The notes beneath the pieces are model-generated. The model did no database searches. It was given only the letters and a program-made list of their open reading frames with translations, and had not been told where the DNA came from. The position numbers and the translations under genes are program-made. DNA of 64,000 nucleotides, from contig NZ_QAFW01000012.1 of assembly GCF_003057615.1 (NCBI RefSeq), forward strand, positions 1 through 64,000. The letters run 5' to 3'. This DNA is from Metalysinibacillus jejuensis. GTDB lineage: Bacteria; Bacillota; Bacilli; Bacillales_A; Planococcaceae. This document shows, one piece after another, positions 38,618-47,843 of the stretch (position 1 is its first letter; every line of letters starts with the position of its first letter).

Positions 38618-41600
38618 ATGGACATGTTGTTAGTGAAAGAAATTGGAGAAACAGCAACGCCCGATCAGCGTTTAATTCGTCAAGGTGCTGAGCGGTTAAC
38701 CAATGCCGAACTGCTCGCTATTATTTTGCGCACAGGTACTAGAGCGTTATCAGCAGTGGAAGTGGCAACGGAAGTTTTGCAACAAGTAGAACATTTGCAG
38801 GCGTTAAGGCATGTAACGTTAGAAGAGTTAAAAGCGGTGCCAGGCGTTAGCAATGTTAAGGCATTACAACTGCTAGCGGTAGTAGAGCTAGGACGCCGCT
38901 TGGCACAAAAACCCCATGTGGAAAGCTATACCATTCGCTCACCTGCTGATGCAGCGGCTTATGTTATGGCTGAAATGACAGGGTTATTGCAAGAACATTT
39001 CGTTGCACTTTTTTTGAATGTGAAAAACCAAATTATTTATCAAAAAACCGTGTTTGTCGGTAGTTTAAACTCGAGTATCGTTCATCCACGCGAGCTTGTG
39101 CGCCCATAAGGGAACAAAAGAATCTGCTTGTACTAGCAGTAGGGAGAGATCACAATTACCTATCACCATCCAACTTATCTAAAAGGGAAACTAATTAGGG
39201 AGTGTAGCCTGTTGGAAAAGCGCTAAGTCACTGGAATGACCACAGTGCGACTGAAGTAGCAAGGTGAGATGGATGAATAAGGATAAAGGCTAAACTGCTT
39301 GAATGACAGTTCAATGGGGACGACGGGGCCTATAGTGAAGGTCAAGGAAGTACACTATATGAAATGAAGCCGAGCGTTAAAAAGCTCGACGGTCGGCAGT
39401 GATCTTATTTCACCAAAAAAGATAGAAGAACGAACGTCATATCCGCTATCATCTACTAAAGTCTTTTGTTAACTAAATGGGGATTGCCTAAGGCTTTATG
39501 CTAAGGTAACGGAGCTCTCGTAGTAGTCAGAGCTAGGGAAAGCCTAGTACAGGGCGAAGGAGAGCAGTTTACAACTTTGTTACTTACTGAGGAAGGAGCG
39601 GAGGCTCTATTCGAATTCCACATGTAGTAGTAAATCGTCTAATGCAAAATGCGTCTATCCCACACTATCAATTTAAACGCCTATACCGCAATTTATACAA
39701 TGAATTATTTTATGATGAAGCGTATACATTGTTATTTAACAAGCCTATGCCAAGTGACATCGCAATGCGTGTTGCTACGATGATTAAGCAATTAAAACAA
39801 GGATGCGTGCAGCCTAGCAGTATACAAGCTATAGAAATTGCCTTGTTACAAGAAGTTGTGCGACGTTTACTTTCGTGTATTTATATGCCAGCATTGAAAG
39901 GGTGTTTTACGCAGCGGCAAGCGGTGCTTGCAAAGGTAGCGATTACTTTTTCGTCAACAAAATGGTTGGTTGTAATTGCGCCAAGTGATGTTACTACACC
40001 ACAAACGAAGCAACTTATACAACGCTTGCGACAAAAAATTCAAGATGAACGCTTGCTTCATTTAATCGAGCTATTCTATCGCATGGCACCTGTTGGAAAG
40101 GTTAGTCAAACACTTAATCAGTTATTGCTAAATATTTATTGGAGCGAAGTCGATCATAATATGCAATACCATAAGCAGTATGTGCGTTTTGGTACACATC
40201 TTCTTATCGGAATGAATGGCAACAAAAAGCAGGCGCTCGCTTTACTCAAACAACTACAAAATCACATTGAAAACGACATAACGCTTCGTCTTCAACGCTC
40301 ACTCACATTAGTAAGCAGTCGGCGAGGTGTGCAATTTCTCGACTATGAATTACGTACAGTAGCAAAAACAAATACACTGCGTTTATTTATTCCTCGCGCA
40401 TTAGTTGAACAACAACTCCTTCGATTGAAAGCGATGAAAATCACTCGAAATCAACACTATTATCCTCTCCATCGCCCCGCTTTAGTACACCTGCCAGATG
40501 GTGTTATTGTACGGAAATATCATAGAGATGTCCTTCGTTTTTGTCAGCATTATCAGCTAGCTAGCAATCGCCAATTAATGCATACCTTTATATCGATTAT
40601 GAAGTACAGCATGGTAAAAACGTTTGCTAATAAATATAAAACGAGCGTTAGAAAAATAATGCGGAAATACAATAAGCACGGTATATTTTGTGTGGAAGAA
40701 GCAACAGGGCAAATTTGTTTTATGCGCCCTAAGCGTTAGATTAAAGTAAATGGAAAGCCGTATACGCTGAGAGGTGTACGTACGGTTTGGCGGGGAGCGC
40801 TTGCTTACCCTACTTTCGAGAAGCTGTTAAACGATCAGCAGCGAGTATTATTGTATGTCACAACCATCGTGCGACACGTTCGTAATTGAAAAGATTGCGC
40901 ACTATTCGTGAACGCTTTATGCGATAGGTGAAATGAGAGGGTAACGCCTTGAAGCACTTACTCTAATCCTCCGATATGCGCTTTGGCGTATAAAGCTCGG
41001 TGAAGTCGGCTGAATACGAAAGTAAATAAGCCGGGAGTCGTAAAAGCTTAATAAGGTGAGCGTAAGCAAACTAATGATGAAGACCTAAAGTGACAAATTA
41101 CGTGTTTGTGGGCAAGTAATTCGGGTGGTGATGAAAGCACCATGCATCGTTACAGGCGATGGGTAAACACGGGGTAAGAGTTAGCACCTATGTTAAGTAG
41201 TGATAGCATAAAGTGAACGTGGAAAGCTACTGACGATGAGGTAGGAAGGAAAAACGATGCGTTATAACTTCCTTTAACAGTAGTGAGAGCAGAGGCACGA
41301 GCTGAGAACTTCCTGTAATGGGAACGGAGCAACAGCCTCAAGTCGTTATAATAACGATGGAACGCCGTGTGCGGTGAAAGTCGCATGCACGGTGTGGAGC
41401 AGGGGAAAAGGCGGAGGTAACGAGGCCTTACCTATTGCTATCAAGTGGAAACCCACAACCGAGTCCTGAAGACATTGAAGTGACAAAGCGCTTACAAGAA
41501 GCAGGGCTTATTATTGGTATTGAATTGGTCGATCACAGTGCGCACTGTTCCTAGACAATCTGACTAGAGACAGTCAATAAAACTAGGCAAAGTATTTCGC

Positions 41601-42317
41601 TTTGAACTTTACGTGTGAAAAGTTGGGGAAGCACCAACTCACTATGAAATGTTGGTCATAGTGCCCTAATCCTCCGACATGTAGCCGCGGTTAACGACAC
41701 GGCTGTATGAAGCTCGGTGAAGACGCAAAAAAGCAGACCTGTGAAGCGGTTAGCGAAGTAAGCGGGGGGCTATAATTTTACTAGGCTGACGACAGGAACC
41801 CTCGTAAGTACAGCTCGATAGACCAAACGTGACAAATAAGAAGTGACGTATAAATTTAATGACGAGCCGCGTTTTTGTGATAGCGTTTGCGCGTACTACT
41901 AAATAAACGGTAGTATTTTGCGTCCGGCCAACAGTGGACAAAAAAATCATTAACGGGTTAAAGAGGGCAGCTAAGGTAAAAAGGAAAGCTAACGCGTAAG
42001 GAACAGTGGAACCTTAAACGATAATGGCAATATGCGTTAACATAGATGTATCGAAATTGGAGGAAATGCCAATTGTATTTAAGGGGCAGCAGCCCGTAGT
42101 AGCGTTGAGATTTCTGTAATGGAAATGGAGCGAAGGGGCATAGTCAACGCTAAGTGCGCTGATGGAACGCCGTATGAGGTGAAAGTCTCACGTACGGTGT
42201 GAAGCGGGGGAAAAGGAAGCGCGACCGTGGAAAGACGAGCGTCATCCTTACCTATCGCTATTCATTATTGGGAATCACAATTATGTCAGCTTAAAAGAAA
42301 AGGGATATATTACTTAA
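38618..42317 (+). CDS. radC: RadC DNA repair-family protein, split by three group II introns
   Basis: Four exons give an uninterrupted 228-aa RadC: 38618-39097, 40814-40868, 41442-41537 and 42262-42317. The joins restore [27 protein letters not shown] (intron inside the Pro codon) and [13 protein letters not shown] (intron inside an Ile codon), then the normal end SLKEKGYIT. The length matches B. subtilis RadC (about 230). The N-terminal HhH-like part and the JAMM-like HNHPSG...ED motif are complete after splicing. Without splicing of intron 1 the frame stops 4 codons into the intron. RadC's biochemical role is unsettled. Start: AAGGAGGTG, 6 bases upstream. Confidence 0.93.
39098..40813 (+). 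mobile_element. Group II intron 1 of radC, with maturase ORF
   Basis: The intron is 1716 nt, starts GTGCG at 39098 and ends at CCCTAC just before exon 2. Domain V is at about 40755-40788, with the AGC triad (40756-40758) facing GUU and a GAGA loop. Domain IV carries the degenerate maturase gene. A candidate EBS1 AAGCTC (39382-39387) complements the last six bases of exon 1, GAGCTT, though it overlaps a small hairpin. Boundaries are fixed by the radC frame. Confidence 0.9.
39642..40739 (+). CDS. Intron-encoded maturase with inactivated reverse transcriptase
   Basis: The frame encodes 365 aa related to LtrA-type intron proteins. An RT0-like start ([18 protein letters not shown]), [25 protein letters not shown] and the complete maturase domain X (VPR-like [19 protein letters not shown], then [20 protein letters not shown]) are clear. 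The catalytic YADD is FGTH, the FDNIDH-containing segment is gone ([10 protein letters not shown]) and the TPQG motif is lost. No C-terminal D/En endonuclease is present. Homology continues upstream in frame to an ATT at 39609 (IPHVVVNRL), after AAGGAGCGGAGG, so the true start may be that ATT rather than ATG 39642. It probably aids splicing but not mobility. Confidence 0.88.
   Translation: MQNASIPHYQFKRLYRNLYNELFYDEAYTLLFNKPMPSDIAMRVATMIKQLKQGCVQPSSIQAIEIALLQEVVRRLLSCIYMPALKGCFTQRQAVLAKVAITFSSTKWLVVIAPSDVTTPQTKQLIQRLRQKIQDERLLHLIELFYRMAPVGKVSQTLNQLLLNIYWSEVDHNMQYHKQYVRFGTHLLIGMNGNKKQALALLKQLQNHIENDITLRLQRSLTLVSSRRGVQFLDYELRTVAKTNTLRLFIPRALVEQQLLRLKAMKITRNQHYYPLHRPALVHLPDGVIVRKYHRDVLRFCQHYQLASNRQLMHTFISIMKYSMVKTFANKYKTSVRKIMRKYNKHGIFCVEEATGQICFMRPKR
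40869..41441 (+). mobile_element. Group II intron 2 of radC, without ORF
   Basis: The intron is 573 nt, starts GTGCGACACGTT and ends CTATTGCTAT. Domain V at about 41360-41397 has a CGC triad (41363-41365) facing GUG, and a GTGAAA loop region. GATGG at 41158-41162 can pair with the last five bases of exon 2 (CCATC), so it is a candidate EBS1. No protein is encoded, so splicing would rely on a protein in trans or on the RNA alone. Confidence 0.9.
41538..42261 (+). mobile_element. Group II intron 3 of radC, without ORF
   Basis: The intron is 724 nt, starts GTGCGCACTG and ends TATCGCTAT. Domain V at about 42165-42202 has a CGC triad (42168-42170) facing GUG. TGTGAT at 41876-41881 complements the last six bases of exon 3 (ATCACA) and lies at the position equivalent to the EBS1 candidate of intron 2. 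Both introns share CTAATCCTCCGA, AAGCTCGGTGAAG and GTGACAAAT blocks. No coding frame is supported. Confidence 0.9.
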
Positions 42318-42345
42318 GCGCGAGAGAAATCTCGTGCTTTTTTGT
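42316..42345 (+). terminator. Intrinsic terminator after radC
   Basis: AAGCGCGAG (42316-42324) pairs with CTCGTGCTT (42331-42339), then a T run. It overlaps the radC stop codon. Confidence 0.8.
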
Positions 42346-42523
42346 GCAACTAAATAGCAGTAAAAACGTTCCTATGAACATGGGATTGTAAAATTAATTG
42401 ACCAACGTACAGAAAGGGGAGAGATGGCACTATAAATTTATGTATTTTTCCGTTATAATAAGTGGTAGTTTTCATAATTACAATCAACTAACTATGTTTC
42501 GTTAAAGAAAGGGAGTACTCAAT

Positions 42524-43534
42524 TTGTTCGGATTCGGAAGTAAAGATGTCGGCATTGACCTCGGCACAGCAAATACATTAGTTTTTATTAAAGGAAAAGG
42601 TATCGTTTTACGCGAACCTTCAGTAGTAGCACGCAATACAAAAACAGGTGACATCGTTGCAGTAGGTAATGATGCTAAAAATATGATCGGTCGTACACCA
42701 GGATCAATCGTAGCAATTCGTCCGATGAAAGACGGTGTAATTGCGGATTTCGATATTACAACAGCGATGATTGAATATTATTTAAAAGAAGCATCAAAAA
42801 ATTCAGGCGGTAATTGGAAAAAACCAAACGTTATGATTTGTGTACCTTTTGGTATTACTTCTGTAGAGCAACGCGCAGTAATTGATGCATCTCGTCAAGC
42901 AGGTGCACGTGAGGCTTTCACAATTGAAGAGCCATTTGCAGCAGCAATCGGTGCAAACTTACCTGTATGGGACCCAACAGGCTCAATGGTAGTTGATATC
43001 GGCGGTGGTACGACAGAAGTGGCTGTAATTTCACTTGGCGGTATCGTAACGAGTGAATCAGTACGTGTAGGTGGCGACGCAATGGACCACGCGATTATTG
43101 CTTATATCCGTAAAACGTATAACTTAACAATCGGTGAACGTACAGCTGAAGCGATTAAAATGGAAATTGGTTCAGCATTAGCTGATGATAACGAAAAAAT
43201 GGAAATTCGTGGACGTGACCTCGTAACAGGTTTACCAAAAACATTGGAAGTTTCGAGCGAAGAAGTGTCAGAATCATTACGCGAATCAGTGACAGCGATT
43301 GTTGACGGCGTAAAACGCACATTAGAACATACGCCACCAGAGCTATCAGCAGATGTTATGGAGCGCGGTATCGTTTTAACAGGCGGTGGTGCACTGCTTA
43401 AAAACTTAGATAAAGTATTGAGCGACGAAACAAATATGCCTGTATTTATTGCGGAAGATCCACTCGACTGCGTAGCAATTGGTACGGGTAAAGCGTTAGA
43501 TCATATCGATATTATTCGTCAACAACAACTGTAA
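42524..43534 (+). CDS. mreB: Rod-shape-determining actin-like protein MreB
   Basis: MreB filaments guide lateral wall synthesis. The 336-aa protein has phosphate-1 [13 protein letters not shown], connect-1, phosphate-2 [19 protein letters not shown] and adenosine motif VLTGGGALL. The start is TTG at 42524 after AAAGGGAG. It is the first gene of mreBCD-minCD, separated from radC by a terminator. Confidence 0.97.
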   Translation: MFGFGSKDVGIDLGTANTLVFIKGKGIVLREPSVVARNTKTGDIVAVGNDAKNMIGRTPGSIVAIRPMKDGVIADFDITTAMIEYYLKEASKNSGGNWKKPNVMICVPFGITSVEQRAVIDASRQAGAREAFTIEEPFAAAIGANLPVWDPTGSMVVDIGGGTTEVAVISLGGIVTSESVRVGGDAMDHAIIAYIRKTYNLTIGERTAEAIKMEIGSALADDNEKMEIRGRDLVTGLPKTLEVSSEEVSESLRESVTAIVDGVKRTLEHTPPELSADVMERGIVLTGGGALLKNLDKVLSDETNMPVFIAEDPLDCVAIGTGKALDHIDIIRQQQL

Positions 43535-43555
43535 TTGTGAGAGAGGGGTTTACAG

Positions 43556-44467
43556 ATGCCACAGTTTTTTGCTAATAAAAAACTTATTGTGTTATTAGTA
43601 GGCATCATTTTCCTTGTCGCTATTATTAGCTATACACTTAGCAATCGTACCAATCCATCTTTTGCTGAGGGCGCTGTGAAAGATACGGTGGGCTTCGGGC
43701 AAGGGATTATGGCAAAGCCAGCTAACTTTATTAGTGGCATTTTAGACGATATTGACGCACTGTTAAGTACGTATGAAGAAAATAAACGTTTAAAAGCACA
43801 GCTGGATGACTTTGCTCTTGTACGTGTTCAGCTAGACGAAGTTAAAATGGAAAATGAAAGACTTGCAGCACTTATTGATAAAGAGGAAAGTTTATTGCAG
43901 TATGATCCGGTATATGCCACGGTAATTGCGCGTAATCCAGATCAATGGGAAGAGAAAATTATTGTCAATAAAGGCGCTCGTCAAGGGATAGAAAAAAATA
44001 TGGCTGTGATGACGGCAGATGGTTTAATCGGTAAAGTAGTAGTCGTCACCCCGAGCACTGCAGAGATTGAGCTGTTGTTTTCTAACAATCCTAATTATCG
44101 TATTTCAGCGAAAGCAAAAGGAGATAAGGATGTTTTTGGTCTTATTGAAGGCTTTGATGCTGAACGAAGTGAAATGTTAATGAAACGCATTGATTCAAGC
44201 TTTAAAGTAGAACCCGGGCAAAAGGTAGTATCGTCAGGTTTAGGTGGGATTTTCCCCCAAGGTTTATTAATTGGCGAAATTACGGAAATCGGCACAGACG
44301 ATTACGGTTTAACGCAAATGGCGTACGTAAAGCCTGCAGCAAATTTTGCTTTGCTTGATCAAGTAGTGATTGCTAAGCGTAAAATGACACAAATCAACGG
44401 GTCGGATGGCGATGGTTCAATGAATGACTTAACCCATCCTGAAGAGGCGGAAGGTGAAGCGCAGTGA
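43556..44467 (+). CDS. mreC: Rod-shape-determining protein MreC
   Basis: The 303-aa protein has one N-terminal membrane anchor (LIVLLVGIIFLVAIISYTL), a coiled coil (about 75-110) and extracytoplasmic beta domains (NKGARQGIEKNMAVMTADGLIG; VSSGLGGIFPQGLLIG). It links MreB to the wall synthesis machinery. Its stop overlaps mreD (GTGA). Confidence 0.95.
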   Translation: MPQFFANKKLIVLLVGIIFLVAIISYTLSNRTNPSFAEGAVKDTVGFGQGIMAKPANFISGILDDIDALLSTYEENKRLKAQLDDFALVRVQLDEVKMENERLAALIDKEESLLQYDPVYATVIARNPDQWEEKIIVNKGARQGIEKNMAVMTADGLIGKVVVVTPSTAEIELLFSNNPNYRISAKAKGDKDVFGLIEGFDAERSEMLMKRIDSSFKVEPGQKVVSSGLGGIFPQGLLIGEITEIGTDDYGLTQMAYVKPAANFALLDQVVIAKRKMTQINGSDGDGSMNDLTHPEEAEGEAQ

Positions 44468-44991
44468 TTCAGCGTATAGCGGTAGTAGCCGTAGCATTGT
44501 TGTTATTTTTAATAGAGCCTAACTTTGCTTTTTTATCACCACTGACGTTTGACCAAACACTTTATTATTTTGTTCCACGATTTTTAGTCGTCTTTTTAAT
44601 CTTTTTAGCGACGTATCAATCCAAAAAGCGAGCGATGTATATCGGCTTGTTTTTTGGTATTTTATACGATATTTTCTATGTAGATGTTATCGGACTATAT
44701 GCCTTTTTATACCCGGGGGCTATCTTTTTAGCTAGCACAATTATGGGGTATATTAAACCGAATATGATGGTGACAGCTACGATAGCACTCGTTATTGTTA
44801 CTTTGTTAGAAACAGCCATTTACGGGTTTTATAGCTTTATTTCTATTACAGATATGCCTTGGCAATTATTCGTACAGGAACGTTTATTACCAACGCTTGC
44901 TATGAATTTTTTATTTATAATTTTAACAGCTATTATTTTTGTTTACTTAATTAATGCAAAATTGGTACGTAACGAGATGAATACGGTATAA
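44464..44991 (+). CDS. mreD: Rod-shape-determining protein MreD
   Basis: The 175-aa protein has five or six hydrophobic helices and the usual MreD profile (AMYIGLFFGILYDIFYVDVIGLYAFLYP). The GTG start overlaps the mreC stop. It completes MreBCD. Confidence 0.92.
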   Translation: MIQRIAVVAVALLLFLIEPNFAFLSPLTFDQTLYYFVPRFLVVFLIFLATYQSKKRAMYIGLFFGILYDIFYVDVIGLYAFLYPGAIFLASTIMGYIKPNMMVTATIALVIVTLLETAIYGFYSFISITDMPWQLFVQERLLPTLAMNFLFIILTAIIFVYLINAKLVRNEMNTV

Positions 44992-45023
44992 TCAAATGAA
45001 GTGAAATCGAGGTGAAAAGTTGT

Positions 45024-45692
45024 ATGAAACAACCGTTAGTTCAGATGAAAGGTACAAAAGAAGGGTTTATTGTAAAGTTAGACGAACAAGGTGCGTTTAG
45101 CGATTTACTAGCTGAATTAGAACAGCTAGCAAATAACTATACAACAGATCGCCATATTTATGTTCAACTTCATTTAGGATACCGTTATTGTACGAGTGAA
45201 CAAATTCAACAATTAACACGCGCCCTAGAACAGACGAATAAATTAATCGTCTCTAAGGTGAGTAGTGATGTGATTACAGTAGAAGAACGAAATCGCCAAG
45301 TCGCTCGCCATAAAAATGAGTTATATGTTGGTATGGTTCGTTCGGGACAAGTTTTACGTGTGCCAGGAGACATTGTAATTATTGGCAACGTCAATCAAAA
45401 TGGTCGTGTAGAAGCTGAGGGTAATATTTATATATTAGGTCGCTTAAAAGGAATTGCGCATGCAGGTGTAGAAGGCAATCGTAAAGCAGTCGTAGCGGCA
45501 TCATTTTTTGAAGCGACACATATTATGATTGCTGATGTCATACAGACGATGTCAAATGAATGTGAAGCCTTGCAAAATAATAATGAGTTACTGTGCGCAC
45601 ATATTAATCAGCAAGGAGATATTGACTACCGATCTGTGCATGAAATAAGAAATATGCCGTCGTTTTTCATGACTGCTAAAGGAGGAAGCTAA
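45024..45692 (+). CDS. minC: Septum site-determining protein MinC
   Basis: MinC, recruited by MinD, blocks FtsZ ring formation away from midcell. The 222-aa protein has the N-terminal FtsZ-inhibiting domain and the C-terminal beta-helix (VLRVPGDIVIIGNVNQNGRVEAEGN...GRLKGIAHAG) that binds MinD and dimerises. ATG 45024 follows GAGGTGA; an in-frame GTG at 45012 lies on that site. Confidence 0.95.
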   Translation: MKQPLVQMKGTKEGFIVKLDEQGAFSDLLAELEQLANNYTTDRHIYVQLHLGYRYCTSEQIQQLTRALEQTNKLIVSKVSSDVITVEERNRQVARHKNELYVGMVRSGQVLRVPGDIVIIGNVNQNGRVEAEGNIYILGRLKGIAHAGVEGNRKAVVAASFFEATHIMIADVIQTMSNECEALQNNNELLCAHINQQGDIDYRSVHEIRNMPSFFMTAKGGS

Positions 45693-45693
45693 T

Positions 45694-46494
45694 GTGGGTG
45701 AAGCAATTGTAATTACTTCGGGAAAAGGCGGTGTTGGTAAAACAACAACTACAGCTAATCTCGGTACTGCATTGGCATTGCAAGGAAAAACGGTATGCCT
45801 TGTAGATACAGATATAGGCTTGCGTAATTTAGACGTAGTATTAGGGTTAGAAAATCGTATTATTTATGATTTAGTTGATGTGGTAGAAGGGCGTTGTAAA
45901 ATTCATCAAGCGCTCGTTAAAGATAAGCGTGTAGATGATAAATTATATTTATTGCCGGCTGCACAAACGACAGATAAAACGGCAGTGACAGCTGAGCAAA
46001 TGAAAGCGCTAATTGGCGAGTTAAAAACACAATATGATTTTGTGTTAATTGATTGTCCTGCTGGTATTGAGCAGGGCTTTCGTAATGCGGTAGCGGGTGC
46101 CGATCAAGCTATTGTCGTTGTAACGCCAGAAATCTCTGCCGTGCGTGATGCGGATCGTATTATCGGATTGCTTGAACAAGAAACGCAAATTGCGGCACCG
46201 CGCCTTGTTATTAATCGCGTGTGCCAACATTTAATTGAGTCAGGCGATACGCTAGATGTCAGTGAAATTACAGCGCATTTAGCGATTGATTTATTAGGTA
46301 TTATTATCGATGATGAAGAAGTAATCGCTTCTTCTAATAAAGGTGAGCCAGTTGTGATGGACCCTTCTAATAAAGCAGCGCTTGCTTATCGCAATATAGC
46401 GCGCCGTATTTTAGGGGAAAGTGTGCCGCTACAAACGATCACTGAAAACAGAAAAGGCTTTTTCTCTAAAATGTTTTCACTCTTTATAAAGTAA
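45694..46494 (+). CDS. minD: Septum site-determining ATPase MinD
   Basis: The 266-aa ParA-type ATPase has the deviant Walker A SGKGGVGKTTTT, VDTDIGLRNLD and a C-terminal amphipathic membrane-targeting helix (GFFSKMFSLFIK). The start is GTG 45694 after AAGGAGG. In Bacillus spoIVFA-spoIVFB follow minD; here the rplU promoter lies directly after the stop. Confidence 0.96.
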   Translation: MGEAIVITSGKGGVGKTTTTANLGTALALQGKTVCLVDTDIGLRNLDVVLGLENRIIYDLVDVVEGRCKIHQALVKDKRVDDKLYLLPAAQTTDKTAVTAEQMKALIGELKTQYDFVLIDCPAGIEQGFRNAVAGADQAIVVVTPEISAVRDADRIIGLLEQETQIAAPRLVINRVCQHLIESGDTLDVSEITAHLAIDLLGIIIDDEEVIASSNKGEPVVMDPSNKAALAYRNIARRILGESVPLQTITENRKGFFSKMFSLFIK

Positions 46495-46497
46495 CGT

Positions 46498-46526
46498 TTG
46501 ACTTATTATACAGCGCATGATAATAT
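46498..46526 (+). promoter_or_regulatory. Sigma-A promoter of the rplU operon
   Basis: TTGACT (46498-46503), a 17-bp spacer and TAATAT (46521-46526). Confidence 0.75.
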
Positions 46527-46534
46527 TTTACTGT

Positions 46535-46630
46535 TATTGTTTGTAGCACCCGTGCTACTGCAACCGCACTGACAAGGTTTAAGTACGCAAGTCACCTTGA
46601 AGCAGGCGAGTCTGAGTCTAAGGAGGTGCA
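46535..46630 (+). promoter_or_regulatory. L21 leader RNA
   Basis: The 5' leader of rplU contains a TAGCACCCGTGCTA hairpin and the conserved-looking AAGTACGCAAGTCACCTTGA and GGCGAGTCTGAGTC segments seen in the Firmicutes L21 leader, thought to mediate autoregulation by L21. The assignment rests on position and these segments. Confidence 0.65.
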
Positions 46631-46637
46631 TTGGGAA

Positions 46638-46946
46638 ATGTACGCAATTATCGAAACTGGTGGTAAACAAATCAAAGTAGAAGCTGGCCAAGAAATCTAT
46701 GTTGAAAAACTAGGTGTTGAAGCTGACGAAGTGGTTACTTTTGATAAAGTTTTATTCGTAGGTGGCGAAAACGTGAAAGTTGGTGCTCCATTCGTGGAAG
46801 GTGCTACTGTAACAGCTAAAGCTGTTAAAGAAGGCCGCGCTAAAAAAATCACTGTTTTCAAAATGAAAGCGAAGAAAAACTACCGTCGTAAACAAGGTCA
46901 CCGTCAACCATATACGAAATTAGTAGTTGAAGCAATCAACGCTTAA
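46638..46946 (+). CDS. rplU: 50S ribosomal protein L21
   Basis: The 102-aa protein starts [20 protein letters not shown] and ends with the basic [17 protein letters not shown] tail typical of L21. AGGAGGTG precedes ATG 46638; the upstream in-frame codons are leader. First gene of rplU-prp-rpmA. Confidence 0.97.
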   Translation: MYAIIETGGKQIKVEAGQEIYVEKLGVEADEVVTFDKVLFVGGENVKVGAPFVEGATVTAKAVKEGRAKKITVFKMKAKKNYRRKQGHRQPYTKLVVEAINA

Positions 46947-46962
46947 TTTGAGGTGATACGGT

Positions 46963-47600
<638 letters not shown>

Positions 47601-47611
47601 TACTTTATAGT

Positions 47612-47656
47612 AAAGCATGTCCAAAAGTCATTAGGGCTATTGGACATGCTTTTTTG
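47612..47656 (+). terminator. Intrinsic terminator after rpmA
   Basis: AAAGCATGTCCAA pairs perfectly with TTGGACATGCTTT, then a T run. Confidence 0.88.
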
Positions 47657-47672
47657 GATGATTAATTATGAG

Positions 47673-47756
47673 GGTGTCTAACGTGTAAGTGATAGGCATA
47701 CTTTAAGGGGACCTAGTGATTGGTCGCTTTTTTTCGTTTATTCGTTAGACATCCCC
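47673..47756. repeat. Short element bounded by inverted repeats
   Basis: GGGTGTCTAACG at 47673-47683 is inverted at the other end as CGTTAGACATCCC (47743-47755), with TGTCTAACG/CGTTAGACA perfect. The 84-bp unit has no coding frame and could be a MITE or the fused ends of an IS, or just a long-range stem. Confidence 0.4.
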
Positions 47757-47843
47757 AATATGTGTTAGCGCATGAATTTTTTAAAGTTTTGCGTTATAAT
47801 AAAGAGCAAACTGTTATAGCGAATGTCAGGAGTGAGTGTCTCA

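Noticed and set aside
39098-39109. radC as a simple truncated pseudogene ending after HPREL
   Set aside because: The missing C-terminus is found in three later exons that rejoin in perfect frame at group II intron boundaries.
41150-41950. Minus-strand frames inside radC introns 2 and 3
   Set aside because: They cover ribozyme structure, have no ribosome site and no homology; the introns are best read as ORF-less.
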